Below, piece by piece: positions 45,446 to 56,720 of a stretch of DNA of 64,000 nucleotides. The notes under the pieces are model-generated. The model made no database searches. It saw nothing but the letters and a program-made list of their open reading frames with translations, and had not been told where the DNA came from. Position numbers and translations under genes: made by a program. How positions within the stretch are numbered: the first letter of the stretch is position 1; the number at the start of each line of letters is the position of its first letter. The DNA is from Gemmobacter aquarius (GTDB lineage Bacteria; Pseudomonadota; Alphaproteobacteria; Rhodobacterales; Rhodobacteraceae), in contig NZ_CP028918.1 in NCBI RefSeq assembly GCF_003060865.1, forward strand, positions 628,001 through 692,000. The letters are read 5' to 3'.

Positions 45446-46633
45446 ATGCGTTTGCAAGACGAAACAGGCATGACCACCGGGCAGATCGTGTCTGCCGCAG
45501 GGCATTTGTGCCTGCTGCTTTGGGCTGTGATGGGCGACTGGCTGTTTTCGCCCAGTGATATGCCCGAGGTTACGGTGGCCGAGGTGTCCTTGATGACCTC
45601 GTCCGAGTTCGATGACCTGGTCAAGGCTTCGCCTGCCGCGGCTCCGGCTGAACCGGCGGCGGTCCAGCCTGCCGAACCCGTGATACCCGCCCAGCCCGAC
45701 CAGCCCACACCGGTCGATCCGCCGCCCGTGGTCGAGGATATTCCGCAGGACGTGCCAGTATCGGATGCGCCCCAACCGATCGAGACGCCCGATCCGGTGG
45801 CCCCGCTTGCCGATACCGAACAGCCGGTGCCCGTCGCGCCTTCGGATGTGAAACCCAAGCCGCGTCCGGTGGACCGTGTGGCGGCGGTGCCGGTCGACAG
45901 CCCGACCGATGCGCCCGATGTGGCCGATGTGGCAACGCCCGAGGCTTCGGATCAGGCCGCGCCCGATGCGCCGGTGGTCGAAGAACAGCCCCCCGCCGCG
46001 CCGCAAGAGGCAACGACCCAGATCGTGACCGAAGCGGTCGAGACCGAGGATAACGCGCCGCAACTGCCTGCGATGGCTTCCCTGCCGCCGCGGTCGCGGC
46101 CCAAGGATCTGGTCAAGCCGGAAGAACCGCCTGAAGAACAGGTGGCAAGCGCCGAGCCCGCACCGCAAGAGCCTGCGCCCGATACTCCGACCGACGATGC
46201 CGTGGCCGATGCGATTGCGGCAGCGGTGGCCGATGCCGCGACCGGGGAACCCGCAGCCGAACCTGCCGACAGCGGGGCGGCAAGTGGGCAGTCCAACGCG
46301 CCTTCGGGTCCGCCGATGACGGGGGCCGAAACCGATGCGATGCGCGTGGCGGTTCAGGCCTGCTGGAACGTGGGGGCGCTTTCGATGGAGGCGCTTCGCA
46401 CCACGGTGGTGATTGGCGTTTCGGTCAACCCCGATGGCAGGCCCGACGCGGCCTCGATCAAGATCGTCAGCAGCGCTGGCGGCGGTGACGTGGCCACGGG
46501 GCAGGCCTTCGAGGCCGCGCGGCGGGCGATCATCCGCTGCGGCTCGCGGGGCTTTCCGCTTCCGCCCGAGAAATACGACCAGTGGAAAGAGCTTGAACTG
46601 GTCTTCGACCCCAACGGGATGCGTATGAGATGA
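45446..46633 (+). CDS. tolA: TolA, energy-transducing periplasmic spanning protein
   Basis: 395 residues. An N-terminal helix (about 15-32) anchors it; residues 50-290 are Pro, Ala, Glu and Asp rich, an extended periplasm-spanning segment; the C-terminal domain (about 300-395, 'VQACWNVGALSMEALRTTVVIGVSVNPDG') is like the TolA/TonB end domain. It lies between tolR and tolB, and that position supports the name since the middle segment is poorly conserved. An in-frame ATG at 45470 is also possible. Confidence 0.88.
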   Translation: MRLQDETGMTTGQIVSAAGHLCLLLWAVMGDWLFSPSDMPEVTVAEVSLMTSSEFDDLVKASPAAAPAEPAAVQPAEPVIPAQPDQPTPVDPPPVVEDIPQDVPVSDAPQPIETPDPVAPLADTEQPVPVAPSDVKPKPRPVDRVAAVPVDSPTDAPDVADVATPEASDQAAPDAPVVEEQPPAAPQEATTQIVTEAVETEDNAPQLPAMASLPPRSRPKDLVKPEEPPEEQVASAEPAPQEPAPDTPTDDAVADAIAAAVADAATGEPAAEPADSGAASGQSNAPSGPPMTGAETDAMRVAVQACWNVGALSMEALRTTVVIGVSVNPDGRPDAASIKIVSSAGGGDVATGQAFEAARRAIIRCGSRGFPLPPEKYDQWKELELVFDPNGMRMR

Positions 46634-46752
46634 GCGCCCCCGCCAGATCAGCGGCACGGATCAGCACCTCGCGCGTTCGTGTTTCAATCGTATTTTCAAT
46701 TCCGGGCCGCTTGCGGCATCAATGACCCTGACCCGAGGAGACTGAGGACCCG

Positions 46753-48090
46753 ATGACCCTGTTTCGCACCCTCGCCCCCGTGCTTGCGCTGGCTGTTGGC
46801 CTGTTTGTAGGTGGCACCGTTCAATCCAATGCCCAGGACGGGCCGCTGCGGATCACCATCACCGATGGTGTGATCGAGCCGCTGCCCTTTGCCTTGCCGC
46901 AGTTCATTCCCGAAAATGGCGGGGCGGGCGATTATGCGGCGCAGATCAGTCAGGTGATCGCGGCCGACCTGTCGGGCACGGGGCTGTTTCGGGAAATTCC
47001 GGCCTCGGCCCATATCAGCCGCGTCAGCAGCTTCGATGCGCCCGTGGCCTATGAGGATTGGAAGGCGATCAACGCGCAAGCGCTGATTACCGGTGCTGTC
47101 AGCGCCAGCGGTGACCAGATCGTAGTCAAGTTCCGCCTGTTCGATGTCTATAGCGGCCAGCAGATGGGCGACGGCTTGCAGTTCGTCGGCACCCCCGCGA
47201 CATGGCGGCGCATGGCGCATAAGGTGGCGGATGCGGTTTACAGCCGGATCACCGGCGAAGGCCCCTATTTCGACAGCCGCGTGGTTTTCGTGTCGGAAAG
47301 CGGGCCGAAGAACCAGCGCCAGAAGCGGCTGGCGGTTATGGATTATGACGGGGCGAACGTCGCCTATCTGACCGATAGCTCGTCGATCGTGCTGGCGCCG
47401 CGCTTTTCGCCGACGGGCAACCAGATCTTGTTTACCAGCTACGAGAGCGGTTTCCCGCGCATCTACCTGATGGATACGGGCAGCATGCAGGTGCAGTCTT
47501 TGGCGCAGCAGGAAGGCACCATGACCTTTGCGCCGCGCTTTTCGCCAGACGGGCGGACGGTGGTGTTCAGCCTCGAACGCGGCGGCAACACCGACATCTA
47601 CCAGCTTGATATCGGCAGCGGCCAGACCCAGCAATTGACCAATGCGCCCAGCATCGAAACCGCGCCCAGCTTTAGCCCCGATGGCAGCCAGATCGTGTTT
47701 GAAAGCGACCGGTCGGGGACGCAGCAGATTTACGTCATGTCGTCAGGTGGCGGCGATGCGACGCGGATTTCCGGCGGGGCGGGGCGTTATTCGACTCCGG
47801 TCTGGTCGCCGCAGGGCGACTACATCGCCTTTACCAAGCAGAACGCGGGGCGCTTCCACATCGGCGTGATGCGGTCGGACGGCAGCGAAGAGCGGCTTCT
47901 GACGGCCTCGTTCCTAGACGAAGGCCCGACATGGGCGCCCAACGGGCGGGTGATCATGTTCATGCGCGAAAGTGCGGGCGCGGGCGGGCAATCGTCGCTG
48001 TTCAGCGTCGATATTTCGGGGCGGAACCTGCGTCAGGTCACGACCGAGGGGCCAGCTTCGGACCCGGCATGGTCACCGCTTTTGCCATAA
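46753..48090 (+). CDS. tolB: Tol-Pal system beta propeller protein TolB
   Basis: 445 residues with an N-terminal signal peptide, an alpha-beta domain and a six-blade propeller with repeats such as '[25 protein letters not shown]', '[25 protein letters not shown]' and '[24 protein letters not shown]'. It binds Pal and TolA in the periplasm. GAGGAGACTGAGGA precedes its ATG. Confidence 0.96.
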   Translation: MTLFRTLAPVLALAVGLFVGGTVQSNAQDGPLRITITDGVIEPLPFALPQFIPENGGAGDYAAQISQVIAADLSGTGLFREIPASAHISRVSSFDAPVAYEDWKAINAQALITGAVSASGDQIVVKFRLFDVYSGQQMGDGLQFVGTPATWRRMAHKVADAVYSRITGEGPYFDSRVVFVSESGPKNQRQKRLAVMDYDGANVAYLTDSSSIVLAPRFSPTGNQILFTSYESGFPRIYLMDTGSMQVQSLAQQEGTMTFAPRFSPDGRTVVFSLERGGNTDIYQLDIGSGQTQQLTNAPSIETAPSFSPDGSQIVFESDRSGTQQIYVMSSGGGDATRISGGAGRYSTPVWSPQGDYIAFTKQNAGRFHIGVMRSDGSEERLLTASFLDEGPTWAPNGRVIMFMRESAGAGGQSSLFSVDISGRNLRQVTTEGPASDPAWSPLLP

Positions 48091-48177
48091 GTGCCGCGCC
48101 CGATTCACATGGGCGCGCAAAGCTGATATGATGACCGCAATCGAGCCAAGAAACCAAAAAGAACGAGGACCAAACGA

Positions 48178-48711
48178 ATGACCCTTTTCCCCAAAGCATT
48201 GCTTGTCGTGGCAGCCCTTGGCCTTGCGGCCTGTAACAATCCCGACCGCTATGGTGCGGGCGGTGCCGGTGGCGCGGATGGCGCGGGCGGCTTCGGCGCG
48301 GGCGGCATCGGCCAGAACGGTCTGGGCGATCCGAACAACCCCACGTCCATCGCCTATTTCAACCAATCGGTCGGCGACCGCGTGCTGTTCCTGGTCGATC
48401 AGTCGACCCTGTCGCCCGAAGGCCGCAATATCCTGATCGGTCAGGCGCAGTGGCTGCAATCGAACCCCGGCTATGCGATCATCATCGAAGGCCATGCCGA
48501 CGAGCAGGGCACGCGGGAATACAACCTTGCCCTTGGTGCGCGCCGTGCGAGCGCGGTGCAGGACTTCCTGATTTCGCAGGGCGTGCAGCCGAGCCGGATG
48601 CAGACGGTGTCCTATGGCAAGGAGCGCCCGATCGAGGTGTGCTCGGAAGAGGCCTGCTATGCCAAGAACCGCCGCGCCGTGACGGTGCTGTCGGCTGGCG
48701 CGGGGGTCTAA
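48178..48711 (+). CDS. pal: Peptidoglycan-associated lipoprotein Pal
   Basis: 177 residues. The lipoprotein signal ends in the lipobox LAAC with the lipidated Cys19 (a substrate for Lnt). A Gly-rich linker leads to the OmpA-like domain 'VLFLVDQSTLSPEGRNILIGQAQWL' and 'IEGHADEQGTREYNLALGARRASAVQDFL', which binds peptidoglycan. It is the outer-membrane end of the Tol chain. Confidence 0.96.
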   Translation: MTLFPKALLVVAALGLAACNNPDRYGAGGAGGADGAGGFGAGGIGQNGLGDPNNPTSIAYFNQSVGDRVLFLVDQSTLSPEGRNILIGQAQWLQSNPGYAIIIEGHADEQGTREYNLALGARRASAVQDFLISQGVQPSRMQTVSYGKERPIEVCSEEACYAKNRRAVTVLSAGAGV

Positions 48712-48714
48712 GAT

Positions 48715-49572
48715 ATGCTCCGGCTCGGATTGATCCTTATGCTTGCGCTTTCGCCTCTCGCCGTTTCGGCGCAGGACAAGGCGCAGACGCTGGCCGATAT
48801 CCGGGCCGAGCTTGACGCGCTGATGGCCGATTTCACCAGTCTCAAGGCTGAACTGGTGCAATCGGCCGGAGCGGGGACGGGTGCGGGCGGCGGTGACGCC
48901 CTGCAACGCATGGATGCGATCGAGTCCGAATTGACGCGGCTGACAGCCAAGACCGAAGAGGTGGAGTTGAAGCTGAACCGCGTGGTGTCGGATGGCACCA
49001 ACCGGATCGGCGACATCGAATTCCGTCTGTGCGAGGCGACCGAAGGCTGCGATCCGGCCACCCTGCCGGAAACGCCCGTGCTGGGCGGCGGAGCGGCTGC
49101 GGCTGAACCCGTGGCTCCGGTCGTGGGTGGAACGACCGTTCCGGCCGATCCGGCGACGCCGGGCGGCGGGGCCGCTGCGCCCGAACTCGCGCTGAACGAA
49201 AAGGCCGATTTCGACAAGGCGAACGCACTTTATACATCGGGTGATTTCAGGGGCGCGGCCGACCAGTTCGCGACCTTCGCACAGAACTATCCGGGCGGGC
49301 CGCTTACGCAGGAAGCCGCCTTTCTGCGGGGCGAGGCTTTGGCGCAACTGGGCGACACGGCAGGGTCGGCGCGGTCCTATCTCGAGGCATTCAGCGGCCA
49401 GCCGTCGGGGCCGCGTGCGGGTCAGGCGTTGCTCAAGCTGGGGCAGGCCTTGGGCGCTTTGGGTCAAACGCCCGAAGCATGTGTGACGCTCCAAGAGGTG
49501 GGGACACGTTTCCCCGGATCGCTGGAGGCGGGCAACGCCCAGACGGCGATGCAGGGGCTTGGCTGCTCCTGA
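48715..49572 (+). CDS. cpoB: Cell-division coordinator CpoB (YbgF)
   Basis: 285 residues. A signal peptide, a coiled coil (about 25-90, 'LADIRAELDALMADFTSLKAELVQ'), a Pro/Ala linker and C-terminal TPR repeats ('FDKANALYTSGDFRGAADQFATFAQNYPGGPLTQEAAFLRGEA') match CpoB, which links Tol to peptidoglycan synthesis. It starts three bases after pal. Its 3' end overlaps tilS. Confidence 0.92.
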   Translation: MLRLGLILMLALSPLAVSAQDKAQTLADIRAELDALMADFTSLKAELVQSAGAGTGAGGGDALQRMDAIESELTRLTAKTEEVELKLNRVVSDGTNRIGDIEFRLCEATEGCDPATLPETPVLGGGAAAAEPVAPVVGGTTVPADPATPGGGAAAPELALNEKADFDKANALYTSGDFRGAADQFATFAQNYPGGPLTQEAAFLRGEALAQLGDTAGSARSYLEAFSGQPSGPRAGQALLKLGQALGALGQTPEACVTLQEVGTRFPGSLEAGNAQTAMQGLGCS

Positions 49573-50816
49573 CGACGATCGAGCAAAGGTTTCTGGCGGG
49601 TCTGGCGGGGGTGAACCCTCCGCTGGGCCTTGCTGTTTCGGGGGGCGGCGATTCGATGGCGCTTCTGCATCTGGCTGTGGCCGCAGGGGTGCCGGTGTCG
49701 GTGGCCACGGTAGACCACGGGTTGCGGGCCGAAGCGGCGGACGAGGCTGCGGGCGTGGCGCGGTCCTGTGCGGCGCTGGGGGTGCCGCATGCCGTATTGC
49801 ATTGGCACTGGGATGGCGCGGGCAACCTGCAAGACAGCGCGCGGCGCGGGCGGCTTGCGCTGCTGTCGGCCTGGGCGCGGCAGTCCGGGCTTTCGGCGGT
49901 GGCCTTGGGCCATACGCAGGATGACGTGGCCGAAACCTTCCTGATGCGGCTTGCGCGCGGGGCCGGGGTCGACGGGCTTTCGGCCATGGCCGCGCGGCGC
50001 GAGGTCGGGGGGGTGACGTTCCTGCGTCCGCTTTTGGCGGTGTCGCGGGGTGAGTTGCGCGACTGGCTAAGGGCGCGGGGCGCGGCTTGGGTGGAAGACC
50101 CGTCTAACGCCAACGACCGCTTTGCACGTGTGCGGGCGCGGCGGTCTTTGTCGGGGCTGGCCGACGCGGGATTGAGCGTTGCTTCGCTCGCCGCCGTGGC
50201 CTCTCAGATGGCCGAGGTGCGCGAGGCGCTTGACGCGCAGGCAGCCCATGCCGCCGCACATGTGGCGCGGATCGAGGCGGGTGATGTGCTGTTTGACGCG
50301 GTCGGTTTCGCCCGACTGCCCGCCGAAACGCGCCGAAGATTGCTGCTTGCGGCGGTCATGTGGATATCTTCGGCGGAATATGGCCCACGCGGGGCAGATA
50401 TGATCCGCCTGCGCGATGCGGTCGCGGCCGGCAGGGCTGCAACCCTTGCGGGCGTGCGTGTAACCCATGCCAAGGGGGCGGTGCGGCTAACGCGCGAGGC
50501 GCGGGCCGTGGCTGCGCTGAATGCCCCTGCCGACACGATTTGGGACAACCGATGGAAGATTTCCGGCGGCGATCACAAAGGATTGACGATGTGTGCCCTC
50601 GGGGCCGAAGGGTTGCGATCATGCCCCGACTGGCGGGCGACCGGATTGCCGCGTGCGTCCTTGCTGGCGGCACCCGCGCTGTGGCGCGGCGACGTGCTTG
50701 TCGCAGCGCCACTCGCGCGCTTTGCGGCGGGCTGGCAGCTCTCTTGCGCGGCACCTGCGGGTATTCTTGCGGCTGCGGCAGGGGTGCGACCAAGGAGTTC
50801 GGACTTATCGCATTGA
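49479..50816 (+). CDS. tilS: tRNA(Ile)-lysidine synthase
   Basis: The PP-loop ATPase signature 'LGLAVSGGGDSMALLHLA' and 'LGHTQDDVAETFLMRLARGAGVDGL' identify TilS, which makes lysidine at C34 so that tRNA reads AUA. The only canonical in-frame start is ATG 49479, inside cpoB, which would add about 30 odd residues and a 94-base overlap. The normal N-terminus would begin near 49569, where only CTG is available, overlapping the cpoB TGA as CTGA. I give the canonical start but regard it as uncertain. The C-terminal domain is shortened and poorly conserved. ftsH follows, the usual order. Confidence 0.85.
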   Translation: MCDAPRGGDTFPRIAGGGQRPDGDAGAWLLLTTIEQRFLAGLAGVNPPLGLAVSGGGDSMALLHLAVAAGVPVSVATVDHGLRAEAADEAAGVARSCAALGVPHAVLHWHWDGAGNLQDSARRGRLALLSAWARQSGLSAVALGHTQDDVAETFLMRLARGAGVDGLSAMAARREVGGVTFLRPLLAVSRGELRDWLRARGAAWVEDPSNANDRFARVRARRSLSGLADAGLSVASLAAVASQMAEVREALDAQAAHAAAHVARIEAGDVLFDAVGFARLPAETRRRLLLAAVMWISSAEYGPRGADMIRLRDAVAAGRAATLAGVRVTHAKGAVRLTREARAVAALNAPADTIWDNRWKISGGDHKGLTMCALGAEGLRSCPDWRATGLPRASLLAAPALWRGDVLVAAPLARFAAGWQLSCAAPAGILAAAAGVRPRSSDLSH

Positions 50817-50840
50817 ACCTTGGTCGGTTATCTCTATCTT
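50813..50840 (+). promoter_or_regulatory. Candidate ftsH promoter
   Basis: TTGAAC (50813-50818) and TATCTT (50835-50840) are 16 bases apart and 57 bases before the ftsH start. A weak match; no heat-shock consensus was obvious. Confidence 0.3.
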
Positions 50841-50896
50841 AGAGGGTAAGGGCCGCGCCCTGCTTTTCAGGGTGTGGCGGTTTGAGGAGACTGTTC

Positions 50897-52804
<1,908 letters not shown>

Positions 52805-52824
52805 TACGACCTCCCAGCAGATCG

Positions 52825-52861
52825 AACAGCCCCGAGCCCTGCTTCGGGGCTGTTAGCTTTC
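52825..52861 (+). terminator. Terminator after ftsH
   Basis: AACAGCCCCGA / TTCGGGGCTGTT give an 11-bp perfect stem (52825-52835 with 52844-52854) around an 8-base loop; the T run after it is short. Confidence 0.8.
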
Positions 52862-52928
52862 GCCTTACTGGGGCTGGACACCGTGCCGGACTTGCCCTTC
52901 ATGGCGACGCGTTTTCCGGAGTGATGCA

Positions 52929-53528
52929 ATGCCCGCCCTGAAGCCCACCGCCTTTATCGGCCGTATCGTATGGCTCGGTCGTGTTCCCGACCGCAACCGC
53001 CAGCTCGAGGCCGAGCCTGTCGACCAACTCGACGCGACATTTGCCGGACCCTCGGGCGAAGATCACGGCGGGTTGACGCGGGCGTCGTGCAGCCGAGTCA
53101 TGGGGCAGTATCCGCGCGGTACGACGATCCGCAACACGCGGCAATTTTCGGTCATGTCGGCCGAAGATATGGCTTCCATCGCTGCGAAAATGGGGCTTGC
53201 CCGGCTGGATCCTGCGCTTCTTGGCGCAACGATGGTCATAGAGGGCATACCGGATTTCAGCCGGGTTCCGCCATCGAGCCGGTTGCAGGCGACGGGTGGC
53301 GCCACCTTGGTCGTCGATATGGAAAATCGGCCTTGCGTGCTTCCGGCCAAGCCTATCGAGGCGCGGCATCCGGGTTTCGGGGCGGCCTTCAAACCTGCGG
53401 CCCAAGGCCGGCGTGGCGTGACGGCCTGGGTCGAGCGCGAGGGGGTCTTCGTGCTCGGGGAAGCCATACGGTTGCATGTTCCCGACCAACCCGCCTGGCC
53501 CCATCTGGCGCTGGCGCGGCGCGGCTAG
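52929..53528 (+). CDS. MOSC domain protein
   Basis: 199 residues. 'FAGPSGEDHGGLTRASCSRVMGQYPRGTTIRNTRQFSVMSAEDM' and 'PSSRLQATGGATLVVDMENRPCVLPAKPIE' match the MOSC (molybdenum cofactor sulfurase C-terminal) fold, with a conserved Cys that may carry sulfur. Such stand-alone MOSC proteins deliver sulfur or bind molybdenum cofactor, but specific roles are mostly unknown. It lies between ftsH and fhs in the same direction. Confidence 0.8.
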   Translation: MPALKPTAFIGRIVWLGRVPDRNRQLEAEPVDQLDATFAGPSGEDHGGLTRASCSRVMGQYPRGTTIRNTRQFSVMSAEDMASIAAKMGLARLDPALLGATMVIEGIPDFSRVPPSSRLQATGGATLVVDMENRPCVLPAKPIEARHPGFGAAFKPAAQGRRGVTAWVEREGVFVLGEAIRLHVPDQPAWPHLALARRG

Positions 53529-53530
53529 CG

Positions 53531-53661
53531 CCGGATATCTTTCGCCGAAAGCCGGCGGCACGCGCAGCTTCGACCGGGCCGACAACGCCCGGGTAGATGT
53601 TCCGACCTGCCACCGGAGTTTCCCATCGGAAACCGGCGCTGGCGAAAATGGCGGGGAACAT
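53531..53661 (+). other. Structured leader upstream of fhs (candidate cis-regulatory RNA)
   Basis: Three hairpins follow each other: CTTTC-GCC-GAAAG inside CCGG/CCGG (53531-53555), CCGGGC-7-GCCCGG (53574-53592), and a long element closed by ATGTTCC/GGAACAT (53597-53603 with 53655-53661) with an inner CTGCCA/TGGCGG and a CCGG..TTTCC/GGAAA..CCGG stem. It ends 83 bases before the fhs start. A candidate RNA class named FTHFS has been described before such genes; membership could not be tested. The strand is assumed from fhs; a small RNA on either strand is possible. Confidence 0.45.
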
Positions 53662-53744
53662 GTCGTAAAAGCCCACAACTTAGCGCGCTATGACCGTTAT
53701 CAAGTCGCAAACGGGGCATGAGCCCCTAAAGGGAGCACGGGACC

Positions 53745-55421
53745 ATGGCCTTCAAGACCGATATCGAGATTGCACGCGAAGCCAAGAAGAAGCCGATCAT
53801 GGAGATCGGTTCGAAACTGGGTATCCCTTCGGAGCATCTTTTGCCCTACGGCCATGACAAGGCAAAGGTCAGCCAAGAATTCATCAAGTCGCTGGCCGGC
53901 AAGAAAGACGGCAAGCTGATCCTCGTCACCGCGATCAACCCGACACCCGCGGGTGAAGGCAAGACCACGACGACGGTGGGTCTGGGTGACGGTCTGAACC
54001 GCATCGGCAAGAAAGCCGTGATCTGCATTCGCGAAGCCTCGCTCGGCCCGAACTTCGGCATGAAGGGTGGCGCTGCAGGCGGCGGCTACGCCCAAGTCGT
54101 GCCGATGGAGGAGATGAACCTTCACTTCACCGGCGACTTCCACGCCATCACCAGCGCCCACAACCTGCTGTCGGCGATGATCGACAACCACGTCTATTGG
54201 GGCAACGAGCTGGACATCGACGAGCGCCGCGTGATGTGGCGCCGCGTGATGGACATGAACGACCGCGCGCTGCGCGATATCGTCGTCTCGCTTGGCGGCG
54301 TGTCGAACGGCTTCCCGCGCCAGACCGGGTTCGATATCACCGTTGCCTCGGAAGTCATGGCGATCCTGTGCCTGTCGAATGACCTCGAAGACCTGCAGAA
54401 GCGCCTCGGTGACATCGTCGTTGCCTATACCCGCGCCAAGAAGCCGATCTATTGCCGCGACATCAAGGCCGATGGCGCCATGACCGTGCTGCTGAAAGAC
54501 GCGATGCAGCCGAACCTTGTGCAGACGTTGGAAAACAACCCCGCCTTTGTGCATGGCGGCCCGTTTGCCAACATCGCGCATGGCTGCAACAGTGTTATCG
54601 CGACCAAAACCGCGCTGAAGCTGGGTGAATATGTCGTCACCGAAGCCGGTTTCGGGGCCGATCTGGGTGCCGAGAAGTTCTTCGACATCAAATGCCGCAA
54701 GGCTGGCCTGAAACCCGCCGCGGCGGTGATCGTGGCCACGGTCCGCGCGATGAAGATGAACGGCGGCGTGGCGAAAGCCGATCTGGGCACCGAGAATGTC
54801 GATGCGGTCAAGAAGGGCTGCCCGAACCTTGGCCGCCACATCGCCAACGTCAAATCCTTCGGCGTGCCGGTGGTCGTGGCGATCAACCACTTCTTCAGCG
54901 ACACCGATGCCGAGGTTGCAGCGGTCAAGGCCTTCGTGGCCGAACAGGGCGCCGAGGCGATCCTGTGCAAGCATTGGGCGCTGGGTTCGGCTGGTATCGA
55001 AGAACTGGCGCATAAGGTCGTGTCGCTGGCGGAATCGGGCGCTGCGAACTTTGCCCCGCTGTACCCCGACGAAATGCCGCTGTTCCAGAAGATCGAAACC
55101 ATCGCCAAGCGCATCTACCACGCCGACGAGGTGATTGCAGACAAGTCGATCCGCGACCAGCTCAAGGGCTGGGAAGCGGCGGGCTATGGCCATCTGCCGA
55201 TCTGCATCGCCAAGACGCAGTATAGCTTCACCACCGACCCGACCGTGCGCGGTGCGCCCACGGGCCACACCGTTCCGGTGCGCGAAGTGCGGCTGTCGGC
55301 AGGGGCCGGTTTCATCGTCGCGATCTGCGGCGAGATCATGACGATGCCGGGCCTGCCCAAAGTGCCGTCGGCCGAGGTGATCCGGCTGAACGACGAAGGC
55401 AACGTCGAAGGGCTGTTCTGA
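53745..55421 (+). CDS. fhs: Formate-tetrahydrofolate ligase
   Basis: 558 residues. It activates formate with ATP to 10-formyl-THF. '[23 protein letters not shown]' is the P-loop, with '[40 protein letters not shown]' and '[10 protein letters not shown]' typical. Codon use is strongly biased, suggesting high expression. A small GGGGC/GCCCC hairpin at 53713-53726 lies just before its ribosome site. It heads a one-carbon cluster with two FolD-type genes. Confidence 0.97.
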   Translation: MAFKTDIEIAREAKKKPIMEIGSKLGIPSEHLLPYGHDKAKVSQEFIKSLAGKKDGKLILVTAINPTPAGEGKTTTTVGLGDGLNRIGKKAVICIREASLGPNFGMKGGAAGGGYAQVVPMEEMNLHFTGDFHAITSAHNLLSAMIDNHVYWGNELDIDERRVMWRRVMDMNDRALRDIVVSLGGVSNGFPRQTGFDITVASEVMAILCLSNDLEDLQKRLGDIVVAYTRAKKPIYCRDIKADGAMTVLLKDAMQPNLVQTLENNPAFVHGGPFANIAHGCNSVIATKTALKLGEYVVTEAGFGADLGAEKFFDIKCRKAGLKPAAAVIVATVRAMKMNGGVAKADLGTENVDAVKKGCPNLGRHIANVKSFGVPVVVAINHFFSDTDAEVAAVKAFVAEQGAEAILCKHWALGSAGIEELAHKVVSLAESGAANFAPLYPDEMPLFQKIETIAKRIYHADEVIADKSIRDQLKGWEAAGYGHLPICIAKTQYSFTTDPTVRGAPTGHTVPVREVRLSAGAGFIVAICGEIMTMPGLPKVPSAEVIRLNDEGNVEGLF

Positions 55422-55441
55422 CCGCCTGACTTGCGAAACGG

Positions 55442-55464
55442 GGCGCGAGGGTTTACCTCGCGCC
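55442..55464 (+). terminator. Hairpin after fhs
   Basis: GGCGCGAGG-GTTTA-CCTCGCGCC is a perfect 9-bp stem 20 bases after the fhs stop; only TTGT follows, so it may be a weak terminator or an RNA-stabilising hairpin. Confidence 0.55.
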
Positions 55465-55485
55465 TTGTAAGGCGGAGGCGGCGCG

Positions 55486-55785
55486 ATGAAGACACCGGCA
55501 GACTGCGAGACGATGGCCGATATCAGGGCCGAGATCGACAGGCTCGACGCGGAACTCGTGGCCCTTTTCGCGCAGCGCGTGGGCTATATCGACCGCGCTG
55601 CAGCGATCAAGGCCGGGGTCGGATTGCCTGCGCGGATCACGCCACGGGTGGAAGAGGTGGTGGCCAATGTACGCCGCCACGCCGAAGCCCACGGGTTGCC
55701 GCCCGACAAGCTGGAAAAGCTGTGGCGCAAGCTGATCGACTGGTCGATCGAACGGGAAGAAGGCCATCTGGGTCAGGGCGACTGA
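55486..55785 (+). CDS. Chorismate mutase, AroQ type
   Basis: 99 residues, all helical. 'ADIRAEIDRLDAELVALFAQRVGYIDRAAAIKAGVGLPARITPRVEEVVANVRRHAEAHGL' has the Arg, Lys and Arg/Glu positions of the AroQ active site. It converts chorismate to prephenate for Phe/Tyr. It lies between fhs and the FolD pair, an unexpected site for an aromatic-pathway gene. GGAGGCGG precedes ATG 55486. Confidence 0.88.
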   Translation: MKTPADCETMADIRAEIDRLDAELVALFAQRVGYIDRAAAIKAGVGLPARITPRVEEVVANVRRHAEAHGLPPDKLEKLWRKLIDWSIEREEGHLGQGD

Positions 55786-55825
55786 CGGTCGCCCGCGCCC
55801 GAGTTAACCGGAACGGGGCGTGCAA

Positions 55826-56704
55826 TTGACGGCTACGGTGATCGACGGCAAGGCCATTGCGGCGCGGATGGCTGCGGAAGTGGTGGCAGAGGCTGCCGAA
55901 CTGGCACAGGCCGGATGGGCGCCGCGATTGGTGTCGATCTCGGTCGGCGATGTCGCCGCGGCGGAGCTTTACGTCCGCAACCAGCGCAGGCAGGCCGAAG
56001 CGGCGGGCGTCGATTTCGAGGCACGGAATTATCCCGAAACCATCAGTCTCGAACAACTGACCGGCGTGCTGGCCGGTCTGAATGCCGACCCGAGGGTCAA
56101 CGGCATCATCATCCAGCGGCCGTTGCCCGCGCATATCCCGGTCAAGTCGCTGCAAAAGGCCGTGCATCCCCTGAAGGATGTCGAGGGGATGCACCCATCG
56201 TCCATCGGGAACATCGTTTACAACGACCTCGCCCTTGGCCCCTGCACGGCCGTGGCGGCGGTAGAAATCCTCAAATCCCTCCCCCTGCGGGTGGAAGGGT
56301 TGGATGTCTGCGTGATCGGACATTCCGAAATCGTGGGAAAGCCCATTGCATTCCTGATGATGGGTCTGGGGGCGACGGTCACTGTTTGCCACCACATGAC
56401 GCGGCAGGTCGCGGTGCACAGCCGCGCGGCGGATGCGGTTTTCGTGGCCGTGGGCAAGCCGGGTCTGGTGACCGGCAACATGCTCAAACCGGGGGCCGCG
56501 CTGATCGACATCGGGATCAACCGCGTCGACGGGCGGACGGTGGGCGATGCAGATTATGAAAGCTGCTCGCAGGTTGCGGGCTGGATCACGCCGGTGCCGG
56601 GGGGTGTGGGGCCGGTCACGGTGGCGGTGCTGCTGAAGAACGCGGTGCTGGCGACGCGGATGCAGAAAGACCATTACAGCGCGGCCTTTCAGGCTGCGGG
56701 TTGA
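55826..56704 (+). CDS. Divergent FolD-like protein with altered active site
   Basis: 292 residues from TTG 55826 (N-terminus then [10 protein letters not shown], identical to the next gene; GGGG is seven bases upstream; GTG 55820 is too close to it). The fold is FolD throughout, including '[19 protein letters not shown]'. However, the catalytic Lys of the YxxxK motif is Gln ('LYVRNQRRQ'), the second Asp of DVDG is Glu ('KDVEGMH'), and GRS in the cofactor loop is GHS ('GHSEIVGKP'). In FolD the Lys is needed for cyclohydrolase action. It may keep only part of the activity, use another folate, or regulate its neighbour. Confidence 0.85.
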   Translation: MTATVIDGKAIAARMAAEVVAEAAELAQAGWAPRLVSISVGDVAAAELYVRNQRRQAEAAGVDFEARNYPETISLEQLTGVLAGLNADPRVNGIIIQRPLPAHIPVKSLQKAVHPLKDVEGMHPSSIGNIVYNDLALGPCTAVAAVEILKSLPLRVEGLDVCVIGHSEIVGKPIAFLMMGLGATVTVCHHMTRQVAVHSRAADAVFVAVGKPGLVTGNMLKPGAALIDIGINRVDGRTVGDADYESCSQVAGWITPVPGGVGPVTVAVLLKNAVLATRMQKDHYSAAFQAAG

Positions 56705-56720
56705 ACGAAGGAAACGGGAC

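Noticed and set aside
53389-53676. Minus-strand ORF over the fhs leader, about 95 codons
   Set aside because: There is no ribosome site, third-position GC is weaker than in local genes, and half of it is antisense to the MOSC gene. A structured RNA explains the region better.
53700-55268. 522-codon open frame antisense to fhs
   Set aside because: Same cause as at rpsA; the biased plus-strand gene leaves few minus-strand stops.
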